Below, in pieces: positions 46,657 to 58,144 of a stretch of DNA of 64,000 nt (positions are counted from its first letter, which is position 1; the number at the start of each line of letters is the position of its first letter). This DNA comes from Gamsiella multidivaricata (taxonomy: Eukaryota > Mortierellomycota > Mortierellomycetes > Mortierellales > Mortierellaceae). Below the pieces are notes generated by a model. The model worked only from the letters and a program-made list of their open reading frames with translations, had not been told where the DNA came from and did no database searches. The translations under genes were made by a program, and so were the position numbers. The stretch spans positions 124,001 through 188,000 of the forward strand of contig NW_026251761.1 in the NCBI RefSeq assembly GCF_025024155.1. The letters run 5' to 3'.

Positions 46657-48851
46657 ATGCCTCCCAAACGTGCTGCCAAGGGCGCTGCTGCTGCTGCCCC
46701 ACTTACCCCGCTCTTTTCGGACTGTGTCTTTGCCATCGCTGGCACCATTCCTGGCCTCAAGCAAAGCGATATCGCCGCTCTACTCACCGGTGCCGACTCG
46801 GGCGCGACCATCGCTCCAGGCGTCACCCAAAAAGTGACTCACCTCATCACAACCGAGAACGAGATCAAGAAAGCAACAGCCAAGATCATCAAGGCCGCAG
46901 ATATGGACACCGTCACCATGGTCACCCTCGATTGGATCCAGGGCTCGCTCAAGGAGAAGAAGCGCCTCGATATCGCCCCTTACAGACTGGATTCTAACAC
47001 CACCACCGCCTCATCCTCTCCTTCCTTGGCAACTCCTGCTGTGCCTGCTGCAAGTACCCGTCCTGTCCGAGCTTCCAAATCCGCGACCAATGCAAAACGA
47101 AGGGCAGCTGATGATGCGGACGAGGACGAGAAGGTCGAGAAAAAGATCAAGGTCCTCAAAGATAAGGTGGCTAAGGCTTCAGATGCACCTGTAAAGATCC
47201 GACAACCCCAGGTAGATCAGGCGTGCACACTGGCTCGTGACTTCTCCGTCTACGTGGATTCGGAGGTTGCATGGAATGCGCGCTTGAATCAGACAGAGAT
47301 CGGCAACAACAACAACAAATTTTATTTGATTCAGCTGCTTCACACCCCCACCAAACAGTACGCCGTCTTTTGCCATTGGGGCCGTGTTGGCGCTCGTGGA
47401 CAGACATCTACCGACAGGCTGTACGACATAGATCAGGCTAAATCTATCTTTGAGAAAAAGTTCAGGGACAAGACCAAGAACAGTTGGGCGGACCGTGACA
47501 AATTTATGAAGCACGCTGGTAAGCTCACGAAGCATTGCGTTTGCTGCCTCTATTTTGTCTATACTGAAAAACAATTTCTAACGCATTATGTGTCTTTTTC
47601 GTTTTCTTGCCACATATAGGCAAATACCACTTGCTCCCTCCAGATGACGGTGACTCGGACGATGAAGATGAGTCCAACACTAAAGGGAAAAAGCTCAAGG
47701 AGGTGAAGGAGGAGGAGGAGGAGGAGAAGCCTGTCCCCGAATCCAAGCTCCACCCCAAGGTCCAGGAACTCATGAGAGTCATATTCAACACTAGCATGAT
47801 GAACCATCAGATGAAGGAGCTCGACTACGACGCGGACAAAATGCCACTAGGCAAGTTGGCCAAGCCAACCATTCTTCACGGATACGAGGTCCTCAAGCGG
47901 ATCGGCGCCATCCTCGACACGAAGAACCCCAGTTTCAGCGAATTGGTCAATCTTTCGAGCGAATTCTATACCGTCATCCCACATAATTTTGGCCGCAGAG
48001 TCCCTCCTGTCATCAAGGATGCCCCAACGCTTAAGATGAAACTGGAGATGCTCGAAGCCTTAGGAGAAATTGAAATTGCCCAGAAGATCATGAAGGAGAA
48101 CAAGAAGGACGCCGAGACTATCACAATCAACCCATTGGATCAGCAGTTCGCCTCCTTGAAACTCAACAAGCTGGAGCCCATGGACAAGTCGAGTGAGCGC
48201 TTCAAGTTGATTGAGAAATTTGTCAAGAATACCCACGGCTCGAGCCATTCGGCGTACAGCCTTGTCATTGATGAGGTCTTTGATCTGGACCGCGAAGGCG
48301 AATTGGAAAGGTTCAACAGCTCTGGACACAGCAAGCTCCATAACCGTCGCTTGCTCTGGCATGGAAGCCGTCTGACCAACTATGTTGGTATCCTTAGCCA
48401 GGGCCTTCGCATCGCGCCTCCAGAAGCCCCGGTCAGTGGCTACATGTTCGACAAGGGTGTATACTTTGCCGACTGCGTGTCAAAGTCTGCTAACTACTGT
48501 TTCACCAGCGGCACCAACGACACTAGCCTTATGCTTCTATGCGAGGTTGCCCTTGGCGATATGTTTAAGATCGAACAGTCGGACTGTTGCGCTAAGACAA
48601 ACTCGCAGAAGGCCAGGAAGCACTCGACTAAGGGCTGTGGACTCTCTTACCCCGACGAGGCCGACGACGTGACGATTGACGATGATGTGAAAGTCCAGGT
48701 CGGACGTTTGAAGACGGAGGTGAATAATCAAGGCTTCGGTTACGGATACCGACTCCAATACAACGAGTACATTGTGTACGACACCAGCCAGATCAAGATG
48801 CGTTACCTCCTCAAGATGAAGTTCGACTACACCCAACAGCGCCGCTACTAG
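46657..48851 (+). CDS. Poly(ADP-ribose) polymerase (BRCT-WGR-PARP), 697 aa
   Basis: Two exons: 46657-47518 and 47620-48851. Domains in order: a basic start MPPKRAAKGA; BRCT (about 15-105: CVFAIAGTIPGLKQSDI, VTLDWIQGS); a Lys-rich nuclear signal (NAKRRAADDADEDEKVEKK); WGR (about 200-285: YAVFCHWGRVGARGQ); an acidic linker; the helical regulatory domain (about 330-460); and the catalytic domain (about 480-697). The H-Y-E triad is complete: His about 535 in LLWHGSR, Tyr about 569 in GVYFAD, Glu about 670 in YNEYIVYD. It is therefore a true poly-ADP-ribosylating enzyme. This architecture is that of filamentous-fungal PARP (PrpA type). It responds to DNA breaks in the nucleus. The zinc fingers of animal PARP1 are absent, as is usual in fungi. 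Confidence 0.95.
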
Positions 48852-49156
48852 GCCTCTGGGTTGCCGTATCTGGCCAGCTTTCTGGCGCTCGCGCAGACCC
48901 TCCTGGTCTTTGCAAATTACTTTGCTTTGCTTTTCACTGTTTATCCATACTTCTCTTGCATTCATATTTGAGCATGTACAATATTCTCTTTCTACTGCCC
49001 CTTAATAAATCCAAGCGGTTAAATTCGATACCTCGAATAGTTTCGCATTGCCCATCGCCCAACTTACAAAGAACATCACCACCTGGAATCGGGAGACAAT
49101 AAGCAACAGCAATAGCGCCGTTAAAACATAGTTCCCGCGCACATTTCCATACCATC
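48852..49156. other. Short spacer between PARP and the TM9 gene
   Basis: Only 305 bp. It holds the PARP poly(A) signal (49004-49009) and leaves about 150 bp for the promoter and leader of the next gene on the same strand. Confidence 0.5.
49004..49009 (+). terminator. Poly(A) signal AATAAA of PARP
   Basis: AATAAA 153 nt past the PARP stop codon, after a T-rich stretch. Confidence 0.55.
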
Positions 49157-51814
49157 ATGTTGGTCAGGAAAGGATGGACGACCAAGGTCTTTTCCTCGCT
49201 AGCATTGCTTGCAACCTTAGCTACGACCTTGGTCACGGCTGATGAGCACTCACACAAGGTGCTTACAACCAACACTCGACAGCACCCAGTAGCATGAACA
49301 GCGCCCGATGTAATTTCGTGTCCATGTCCATAATTATGTGCGCTGCTAACCAATTGCATTTCTCTGCTTGTATGATGTGATCTCTTAGTATACCGAGCTG
49401 GAGGAGGTCGTCGTATGGGCCAACTCTGTTGGGCCATTTAGGTGAGTTAGGGGGCACAGGAATGCGATCATCTTGTGGGATATACCGCTGGATGAATGGA
49501 AGACGAAGGAGAGAGTGACAGAAAAATTGACAGACTGCGTTGCGGACTTACGTTAATAGTAATCGACAGGAGACATACGAGTACTTCCAGCTGCCGTATT
49601 GTAAGGGCGAAGGCAAGGTCGAGCATCGCCACGAGACCCTGGGCGAGGCACTGCTCGGGATGGAGCTCGTTAATTCTGGAATCTCGATTCGTTTTGGACG
49701 TGAGTGACCAATTGCGTATCGGCTGCTTTGAAGAATTACAAGGCATCGCTTTTATCCTCAGGAGATGCAGCTATACTCACCATATGCGCGGTTGTGAACT
49801 ATCGCTTAGAGAGCAAGGCTGTCACGCCAATTTGTTCACGGCGCTTACTGACGCCGCAGGATGTCAAGACCTTCAGTTATGCAGTCGCTCACGATTACTG
49901 GTTCCAATACTTTATCGATGATCTTCCTGTCTGGGGTAGGTATCGAAAAATAGCATGGCATTCAGACCGTCTTTGCGCCTCTTCCAGACTTGCATTGTTT
50001 TAACAACTGAATGTCTTCTTTTATTCGCAGGGATGGTTGGAACCCGGGACAAAGAGACGGAGCAAGTGTCGCTATACACTCACCAGAATTTCGAGTTTGA
50101 ATACAATGGCGACCAGATCATTTCTGCCAAGGTTACACCAGGTCAACCGGTACCGTTGATCAGTTCGCAGGCAGGACTAAATGTCGACTTTACGTACTCC
50201 GTCATTTGGAAGTCAACCGACAAGGAGTTCAAATCGAGATTCGAGCGCTATCTGGACTCAGACTTTTTCGAAAACAAGGTATGAGCCACTGTGCGACTCT
50301 TGCAGAAAAGACCAGTAGATCAAATAATACCTGAAAAGCAAATACTCAGCTAACACTAATAACGTCTCCCATGGACATGATTGACACTTAGATCCATTGG
50401 TTCTCGATTTTCAACTCGTTGATGATGGTTTTGTTCTTGACGGGCTTCGTCAGCGCCATGTGGATCCGGCATCTTCGCCGGGATTTTGCCCGCTACGACA
50501 AGGAGGCTGGTCTGAATGATTTTGTAAGTGGAAGCAAGGATTATATCATCCAAGATATCTATGATTATGATAATTGACACTTATCTTATCTGTTTCTTTT
50601 GTCATTGTGGCAAACGTTAACAGGACCATGACCTGGGGGATGACTATGGATGGAAGCAGATTCATGGCGACGTGTTCAGACCGCCAGTAAACCCCATGAC
50701 ATTTGCAGCCTTTGTCGGAACTGGTCACCACCTGGCATGGACGTCGTTCTTTGTGATCCTGTACACGATCTTTGGACAGGAGTGGACTGAGCGCGCCAGC
50801 ATCATGACAGCAACCATCTTTATCTATGCCCTCACGTCCATGATCTCAGGATACTCGAGTGGCAGTCAATATGCACAGTACGGAGGTCGGGACTGGGTCC
50901 GCGTCATGTTCCTGACAGCGGCATTTTGGCCTGCCTCGGTCGCCATCGTCACTAGCTTGAACAATACGATTGCCATCTACTATACCAGCTCTCGCGCTAT
51001 TCCCTTTGGCACCGTGGTAGGGCCCTTGCCCTCATAATGTTCACATTAACATTGTTGTGCCTGCTTTGGTATCCTCTATTGCTGTGCATTAATGCGAAAA
51101 GACGTGGTTCTCTCATTCCTTGCTATACAGATGGCACTTCTTTTCATCTGGCTGTGTATCGTACTGCCATTGACACTCGTAGGTACGATCCTCGGAAAGA
51201 ATTGGGCAGGTAAGGCCGACTTTCCATGCAGGGTCCACCCGATCCCTCGCCCAATTCCTGAAAAGATCTGGTACGCCGAACCAATTGTGGTGATCGCGCT
51301 TGGGGGCATCCTTCCGTTCGCATCGATCTTTATCGAGATCTACTTCCTGTTCACGTCGTTCTGGTCCTATAAGGTTTACTATGTCTATGGCTTTGGACTG
51401 CTCGTGTTCTGCATCGTGATGCTGGTAACGGCCTCGGTCACGGTCGTGAGTACCTACTTTGTGATCAACACAGAGGACTACAGATGGCACTGGATGAGCA
51501 TGGCGACATGTGGATCGACAGCCGCCTATGTCTACATCTATGCGGTGTATTATTTCATGCAAAAGACAAAGTAAGCATTAATGCCACTGCTTTACTTTTT
51601 TGTCATTTGTGGTATATGAAAGAGCTAAGCATATGCTGATGTTGTCTTCTTGTGCCTCTCGACATTTAGGATGTATGGTCTCTTCCAGACTAGCTTCTAC
51701 TTTGGCAACACTGCATTGGCCTGCATGGCCATCTTTTTAATCCTAGGGTCTGTGGGCCATTATGCAGCCAACAAGTTCATCATGAGGATATACCGTAATG
51801 TAAAGCTGGACTAG
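49157..51814 (+). CDS. Transmembrane 9 superfamily (nonaspanin/EMP70) protein, 592 aa
   Basis: Nine exons: 49157-49258, 49389-49441, 49560-49699, 49810-49935, 50031-50278, 50392-50523, 50624-51016, 51131-51570, 51670-51814. A signal peptide (about 1-28, [15 protein letters not shown]) is followed by the luminal domain: [33 protein letters not shown], and [15 protein letters not shown]. Nine membrane helices follow, with [16 protein letters not shown] and [18 protein letters not shown] as family blocks. It ends [13 protein letters not shown] then YRNVKLD. The short C-terminal KLD tail matches the COPI/Golgi retention signal of the family. Nonaspanins act in endosome/Golgi sorting of membrane proteins and in cell adhesion. 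The exon 4 start at 49810 (cgcttag) was chosen because it gives the family pattern [11 protein letters not shown]. An earlier acceptor would add about 20 odd residues. Confidence 0.92.
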
Positions 51815-52180
51815 ACTGAGATGCTTATATTACTCTATATTACTACAAGAAGGCGTGATGGGCATGGTCTTTTTTTGAAAAATGATCTTTCTTTTTTTAT
51901 TCAAGGCGAATATGCAATAATAAATGTTCAATATCGTATTTCTATCCGTGGTAAAAAAAAAAAAAAAAAAGTATTATATTTAAACGCGCTTGGGGTTCGG
52001 AATCGCTTCGCGCATTTATTGGGAAATCGATGTTCTGTGTCGTTGAATGGTGTTCAAGAGTGAGGATATGCTACATAGAAGGTGCATTCATAGGCCCTGT
52101 ATGCATGATTGATTGGATCAAGAAAGGAGTCCACGAGGCATCTTTAAGAAAGTGGGAGTACGACAGGATTCAAAAACCAC
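51815..52180. other. Convergent 3' ends of the TM9 gene and DUG1
   Basis: AATAAA at 51919-51924 (TM9 gene) and, 28 nt later, an A18 run at 51953-51970. The rest is the 3' flank of both genes. Confidence 0.5.
51919..51924 (+). terminator. Poly(A) signal AATAAA of the TM9 gene
   Basis: AATAAA 104 nt past the stop, preceded by an overlapping AATAAT. A genomic A18 run starts 28 nt downstream, where cleavage would be expected. Confidence 0.55.
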
Positions 52181-54265
52181 TTAGAAGTTCTGGGTCGAGA
52201 GCTCCCAGAGATAGGCGCCAAGGAGCTTGGTTCCCTCAATGTAGTTAGAGCGGTCGAGCTTCTCGTTGATCGAGTGAGCGCCATCGGAGGAGCGGCCCAT
52301 GGGCAGCAAGAGCACGTTCTTGTTGAGGGCATCCTGGAAGGTCAGGGTCACGGGAATGGAGCCACCCTCACGAGTCAAGTCGGGCTTGACCTTGTACACG
52401 CGCTCAACAGCCTTGGCAGCAGCGACTAACGAAACCAGCGAGCATTCCAATTAAAATAACGCCTCACTTTCAGATAATTAATGCACGAACTAGCCTAGCG
52501 ACTTTAACGTACCGTAGTTGGGGTGCTCAAAGGAAGCGACCCAAGGCTTGCCGGCGTGGAGGCACTCGACCTCGACCTGGTTCTTGGAGCCGAGCTTGGC
52601 AAACTCCTGGTTGATGTACTTGACAACGCAGCTGTCGATCTTCTCGGGGACCATGTTGGGGACTGAACGAATCGAGAACTTTCCAATGACCTTGGCGGGG
52701 ATGACGGTCTTGGCGCCAGGAGCAGAGAAGGCGCCCTCAATTCCGTGGAGGGAGAGGGAGGGGTAGCGCCAGCGGCCCTTCAAGGCATCGATGTGGTTGT
52801 CGTGGATGGTGTTCTTGGCGTCAATGGCGTTGTGGAGGGTGCTCAGATTGAAGTCCAGAGGGGGGTACGAGGCCTCCTCAGCATCTACATCAATCGAAAT
52901 CACAAGAGCGGGCCAACGTTAATTTTTTTCCGATTACAATATCATATCCATTTTGCAGTATACAGGTAATAATCGCCATACCAGTCAGAGGAGCAACATC
53001 GTCCATGATGCCAGGGATGAGGATCTGACCCTGAGGAGTGACCAGCTTGGAGAAGATGTAGGCCAGATCGGTCATGGGCTCGTGGACGGTGCCGCCAAAG
53101 ACACCAGAATGGAGATCACGGCCGGGTCCCTTGATGACGAGCTTGTAATAAGAGATTCCACGAAGACCATAGGTGATGCAGGGCTTGCTATCGCCGAGCC
53201 AGTAATTGTCAGAGATACAGACGGCATCAACGTCCTTAAACCAGCCCTTAGCCTCGGAAATGATAATATCGTCCAAGCCCTCTGATCCATTCTCCTCCAT
53301 ACCTACATGCATGAATGAAATACAAGTCAGTGGTTGTGAAAAACTGGTGGAAGGCAATCATCCATAGTAGTCCAATAGCTTCGGACTCACCCTCAAAGCA
53401 CATGCGGAGGTTGACAGGGAGCTCAAGACCCAACTTCTGGTGAGCCTCGATGGCGTTCAACCAGCCGAGAATGGGTCCCTTGTCATCGGTAGAGCCACGT
53501 CCGCAAAGCTCGCCCTTCTCGTTTTCGACCAGCTCGAAGGGCTCGGTGGCCCAACCATCCTCCTTAAGAGCGGGCTGGACATCGTAATGGCCATAGACCA
53601 AGACGGTCTTCTTGGCGGGATCACGACCATAGGCACCCAAGACGATAGGGGGCAGCTGAAGAGTGTGTCCGTCCATGACATGGGTGCCGGGATCGCGAAT
53701 TTCGTATCTATATGTGACAAAAAAAAAAGCAATTGATTAAGTACGAGTGCAAGCTCTGCTGCGTCGATGGTTCTGTGAAGTGACGGACTCCATACGGCAC
53801 AAGGACTTACTCCACGTTGAGGCGCTTCAATTCCTTCTGGACCCATTCACCCATGCGGAAGACATGGGGACGCATCGAAACGTCGGAGCTCACACTAATG
53901 AAAAAAAAAAAAAAAAAAATAACACGGAATTTTGTGAATTAGTCAAGGGCTCCGAAGTCAAAAAGCGAAGGTGTCGAAATGGGACGGAGTGGCGTGCTGC
54001 TGCCGACACAGGCATCAATTGCCTGCGATTGTCAGCAACCCAGATGGTCGAAAGAAGGTGAGTTGGTCCAAGTCCATCCAGTATATTGCTCTGTGTTGTA
54101 TCCTGGCTCATAGTTTAGTCTAGTCCGAGTCTGAGCCTGAGTATGGGTTTCCCACGAGGCATGGATGTAGTACCTGGGAATGGCAACGACCTCACGAAGA
54201 CGCTGGACATAGGCGTCCTGGTCCTTGTCGACCTGGGCAAAGAACTGGCTGAGATGTGCGTCCAT
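52181..54265 (-). CDS. DUG1: Cys-Gly metallodipeptidase (M20, Dug1/CNDP2), 476 aa
   Basis: Six exons: 54174-54265, 53811-53894, 53391-53707, 52982-53302, 52513-52884, 52181-52425; phases agree. M20 family peptidase with the two-metal site: [10 protein letters not shown] (His), [10 protein letters not shown] (bridging Asp), [10 protein letters not shown] (catalytic and ligand Glu), SDNYW (Asp), and [11 protein letters not shown] (His). The lid domain has [13 protein letters not shown]. It splits Cys-Gly and other dipeptides in the cytosol. In yeast Dug1 works with Dug2/Dug3 in glutathione breakdown and also alone. Length matches yeast Dug1 (481 aa). Start [20 protein letters not shown] matches the family N-terminus. 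Intron 1 carries T19 and intron 2 carries T10 on the sense strand. It shares a 256-bp promoter with TMEM18. Confidence 0.96.
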
Positions 54266-54521
54266 GGTGGGGTTCTTGTAGCTGGTTGTTGGTACGAAAA
54301 AGGAAGAGAAGGGATGAGTGTGGGAAAGAAGGAGGAGAAGAAGCGGAGGGAAGAATATACGAAGAAAATGCGCCGTGGCGAATAGGAAACACGACAGCGT
54401 GAACGTCACTTCTCACGGGTCTCTTCAGAGTTTGGTCCGGGAATCGAAGTGTGGTCCGACCCTTTTTTGGTGCACAACTCCCTTCATCACACCAAGCACT
54501 CTCACCCATCAAACACCGCCC
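54266..54521. promoter_or_regulatory. 256-bp bidirectional promoter of DUG1 and TMEM18
   Basis: The two start codons face away from each other and are 256 bp apart. There is no space for separate promoters, so they must share it. At 54433-54448 it holds a 16-base sequence identical to the T-arm and acceptor part of the tRNA-Gly gene at 11185. Confidence 0.6.
54433..54448 (-). other. tRNA-Gly-derived 16-mer
   Basis: The base string tggtccgggaatcgaa is identical to 11189-11204 inside the tRNA-Gly gene, which covers part of the B box. The rest of the tRNA is absent. It may be a remnant or a TFIIIC-binding element, or chance. Confidence 0.5.
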
Positions 54522-54530
54522 ATGGCATCA

Positions 54531-54561
<31 letters not shown>

Positions 54562-55644
54562 CACCGGCAATGCCAGCTGGCTCAGAAGGATCTTCTCAGT
54601 TCTGGAGCGACTTTTGGAACACTCTCCACCAATTCACTCATCCATTCTCATCCACCTTCTTTGATTCCCTCTTCCCCGACAGCGGCAACAGCAATCAGCC
54701 AGAACCACAACCACTGACACAGGCACAACCAACTGGAACTGAGTCTAGAACTGCAGCTGGAACTGGTGCAGGTGGCACACGGCACTTCAAGGACGAGGCC
54801 TCGTTTGAAAAGTTCTGGCGCGGGCTGCAAAAGGGCACGTATCACCATGAGAGCAACCCGAATACGCCGCTGGAACATGTCCAAGCTGCATGGATCGACT
54901 TTAAGTCTGCAACCTCTGGGTTCATTTCTTCAGTAAGGGACCTTGCTTTCATTTAACATGCTCGTCCAAGTACCACCGGAAGAAAGATACACAGAGGGAG
55001 CCTCTACAGGCATTAAAAGAAATGATGCGTCAATTGACCCATTGTTTTCATAGATCGAGTGGCAGCAGACGTGGATACAGCTGATTCTTGCCATGCACTT
55101 GATCATATTCATTGCTATTATCCTCCTCCGCAACAAACCCAATCCTCTGGCTGCCATGTTCTTCTGTATCAGTAAGTCAATATTGCTGCTGACATATCTA
55201 TCAGTTTCCAAACGGACATTGAACAGGAACACACGTTTCTAATCCCTCTTGTATGCTGCCTTTTTGTTGCCAACTAAGTTGTATTGACTGCTCTATCTGA
55301 GCCATTGAATAGTATTGGAAGTCGCCATTGGCAACTGTTTTCTGACGACAACTACTTTGACGCTCATGGAGTCTTTACAAGTATTGTCTGGGCCGCTCCT
55401 CTCCTCACGAACGCGATCCTCGCAGTGGCAAGTTTAAAATCAAACACCTATTCGTCCGTGTTGTTCATGGGCGCCCTGGGACGCATGGACATGGACACTT
55501 GCATCCAATGCTAATTGTTATTGCTATTCTTATTTATTTATTTTGTTGAATTGTTAGCTGTTGTTGCTTCGAACTACGGTGAAGATGCTGGTGAAAGTGA
55601 AGAGGGAACAACTCAAGGATAGTAAGCGCAAGAAGCAGCAATAA
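54522..55644 (+). CDS. TMEM18: TMEM18 homologue, 254 aa
   Basis: Four exons: 54522-54932, 55054-55171, 55279-55427, 55558-55644. Residues 1-115 are Ala/Thr/Gln-rich with SQFWSDFWNTLHQFTHPFSS and a charged helix. The TMEM18 domain follows with helices LILAMHLIIFIAIILLRN and NPLAAMFFCIIVLTALSEPLN, the block RHWQLFSDDNYFDAHGVFTSIVWAAP, helix LLTNAILAVLLLLRTTVKM, and a basic tail (DSKRKKQQ). TMEM18 is a small three-helix nuclear-membrane protein in animals that binds DNA and is linked to body weight. Its fungal role is not known. The third donor is ambiguous: GT at 55425 or GC at 55428 (gcaagt). The latter keeps the Val that aligns with the family and fits the GC donor consensus. The two forms differ by one residue. 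Confidence 0.88.
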
Positions 55645-58144
55645 AAGAAACAATCATGTACTTCCTACACATACTCTTGTCTGTGAAAACGCTCAAGTTG
55701 ATATGAAGACGAGATCCGTAGGGGCAGAATGGTGAAACGCGATTGGACAGTCTAGACGCGTTTCCTTTTTAAAAAGATGCTAGTCGTCGTTGTCACATTC
55801 TCAGTCCTGCATTCGACAGAGCTGTGTATGTGGTCAAAGAGGAAGAACGCCTTGAGGAAGACCACGCTGACTTTTTTGCTTCTCTGGCAGGAAGAGTAGA
55901 AAGGGGACGGATAAAGTATCGTTAAGCAAGGGGAGGCACAAACCACCGGATGCAACGTACCAAAAGCTTAAGTAGTTTATGGTCATCGACGTCGCAAATG
56001 TGCGCCACCAACACGCGTCGGAGGCATTTATTTTTATGTTTTCTTGGACCGAGCGTAGAAATGTACCTTCAAAACTCGGAGGCTACCCCCAATTGCTAAT
56101 GAAACGAAGGTGTGTATAGGACAAAGATGGTCTTACGACGCCGACGTCTTGTACGCTTGTACTCCGGTTGGTATCTTTTGATACCTCATCGACACATGGC
56201 TCCTCGAAGGCAGCGAATCGGTTTTGGTTGCTGGTACTTGTTTTGTCTATTCTCATTGCTTTCTCCTTTGATATCTTTACTAAACAAGGGATAAAAAAAA
56301 GTCGAAGAGCAGATGATCTACTCTGCGATCCACAAGGATCGCTCGTTCACCCTTTCTTTGGACATGAATGCAAATCCTTTTTTTTTACAGTCCAAAGTTA
56401 CTGCATGTGGGATCGTAAAGGGTTTTTGTAGGCTAGCGGCACATGTTGATGGCCACGCGGATCGGACCAAGGAGTCTTGTACAGCAGCAGGTTGCTTTTT
56501 TCTTCAACACCATGGTCCTTGAAGTCGCGTCGTGCTCAACAGGTGAAGGAAACACCCTTTCGCGCATTGGTTGTATACACCAAAAGAAAATAGAACAAAC
56601 AGACCAGACTTGGCTTGAGGAGAGAGGAGGGAGGGGAGCGTGTGCCACTGCCGAATGCCTAGCCACCTCCTGATATCTTCAAAGATCCTGCTGGCCGCAT
56701 TGCGCCCATTTCAATAGACTACATTGCAAGTCTTTTCGTTTCTGAGTGGAGCGAGGCTGGCAATAGAAAGTGCGAATCCAAGATGGCGGCGGCGGATGAA
56801 GTCTGATCTGTCATGGTGTCGTCACCTGCTCATGTCTTCTTCCCCGCTCGCTTTCTGTGTTGTTAAAATGTTAGTCCTGGAAGGTACCGAGACCAAGTAT
56901 ATATTTCGCAATCGTGTATAGTGAGTGACCTCAGCTGATGTGTGTTATTATTCAGAAACGCGTCTGTAAATATCGTGTCATGGCAAGAGGGATGCGTGGG
57001 TGCGGCGGCGTTGTCTAGAAGTAAAAATCGAGTAGAGTTAAGTACGAGAAGAGCTCGATCAAAGATTTAGACGGTACTGATATACAATAGAAGTAAAGAC
57101 GTGGTTGATGTCTATGGATGTGGGCTGTTGTTGTGCCTTGATGCTTCATTCTTGGTGCTGGGCGAATGGGTGGGTCTGCTCGCGTTAACTTGGCCCTGCA
57201 GTGCAGTGCCTTGACCAACCTTCAAATTCATCCCTAGCCCCTCGGGTTTGTTCACCACCACCAACGCCAGCAAAACAACAACAAGCAGCAGCTGTGGACT
57301 GTTCGCAGGGGTATATCAAAGACACCTTGTGCCTTCTTATGGGTGATGATGTCTTGTTGAACATGTCTTGAGTTGTGAGCTGTATACAATAATCTTTTTT
57401 TATATATATACTTCTATATAACCAAATATACTCTTCACATTCTCTCGCTCATCATCATCATCATCCTCATTCTCAATCCCCTCTTCTTCTCTTCATCTCT
57501 TTGTCTCCTCCACTAGGGCGTTGTCAGTCAGTTGCCTGTTTTATCCAAGTACTGATCGAGGAGACCCTTTTTTTCCCGTTGGTTGGCAGTGGATATCACA
57601 CCTTTATCCGTCTCAAACTTCAGACTTGGAGCAAAAGGGCGTTTTCTGGTTGGTTAGTTTTCAGTTTTGAATCAGGTCTTAATTGTTTATTACTGTTGTT
57701 CACACCCCACTCCGCACTGGCTATCTGGTAAAGGTGCCTGACCCTCTGGACACCCGGACACCTGGAGATCCCTCCTCCCCCTCCTTCTTTTTCATTTTCT
57801 TTTTCTTCCTCTCTGAGTTGGTGGCACACTTCCCTTTCACTCCATTGCAGCCATCTTTCCTCTACTCCTTCTAGCCTCTCCACCAATCCGGCTCGCACAC
57901 CTTTCACTTATTTGTCTATCCCAGGGACAACCAGATTATAAGAAGAGGACCTACCACCTTCCTCTCTCTTCTTCTCTGTCCTGGTTTGCTCTTTCTTCCT
58001 GTTTGTTTGGCTTGGTTGCGTTGGCTGCATGCCTCAACCTTAGGTTTTCTTTTCTGTAACTCTGTTCAGGAACATCCTTTTCTTACAACCTGTAATTGTG
58101 CACTGCACCTTGTACCCATTCATACACAGCAAACACTCACAAAA
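55645..58144. other. Intergenic of 2.5 kb, mostly leader of the flippase
   Basis: No gene seen on either strand. A TATA-rich stretch lies at about 57390-57430. From there to 58144 the sequence is strongly CT-rich, as in a long fungal 5' leader or promoter of the flippase gene. Earlier frames (55752-57200) lack any family signal. Confidence 0.45.

Noticed and set aside
48934..49437. 167-codon minus-strand frame
   Set aside because: Antisense to exons 1-2 of the TM9 gene and the PARP 3' flank.
49747..49810. Earlier acceptor for TM9 exon 4 (tatcctcag) adding about 20 residues
   Set aside because: The added residues do not fit the nonaspanin family; the acceptor at 49809 gives the normal length.
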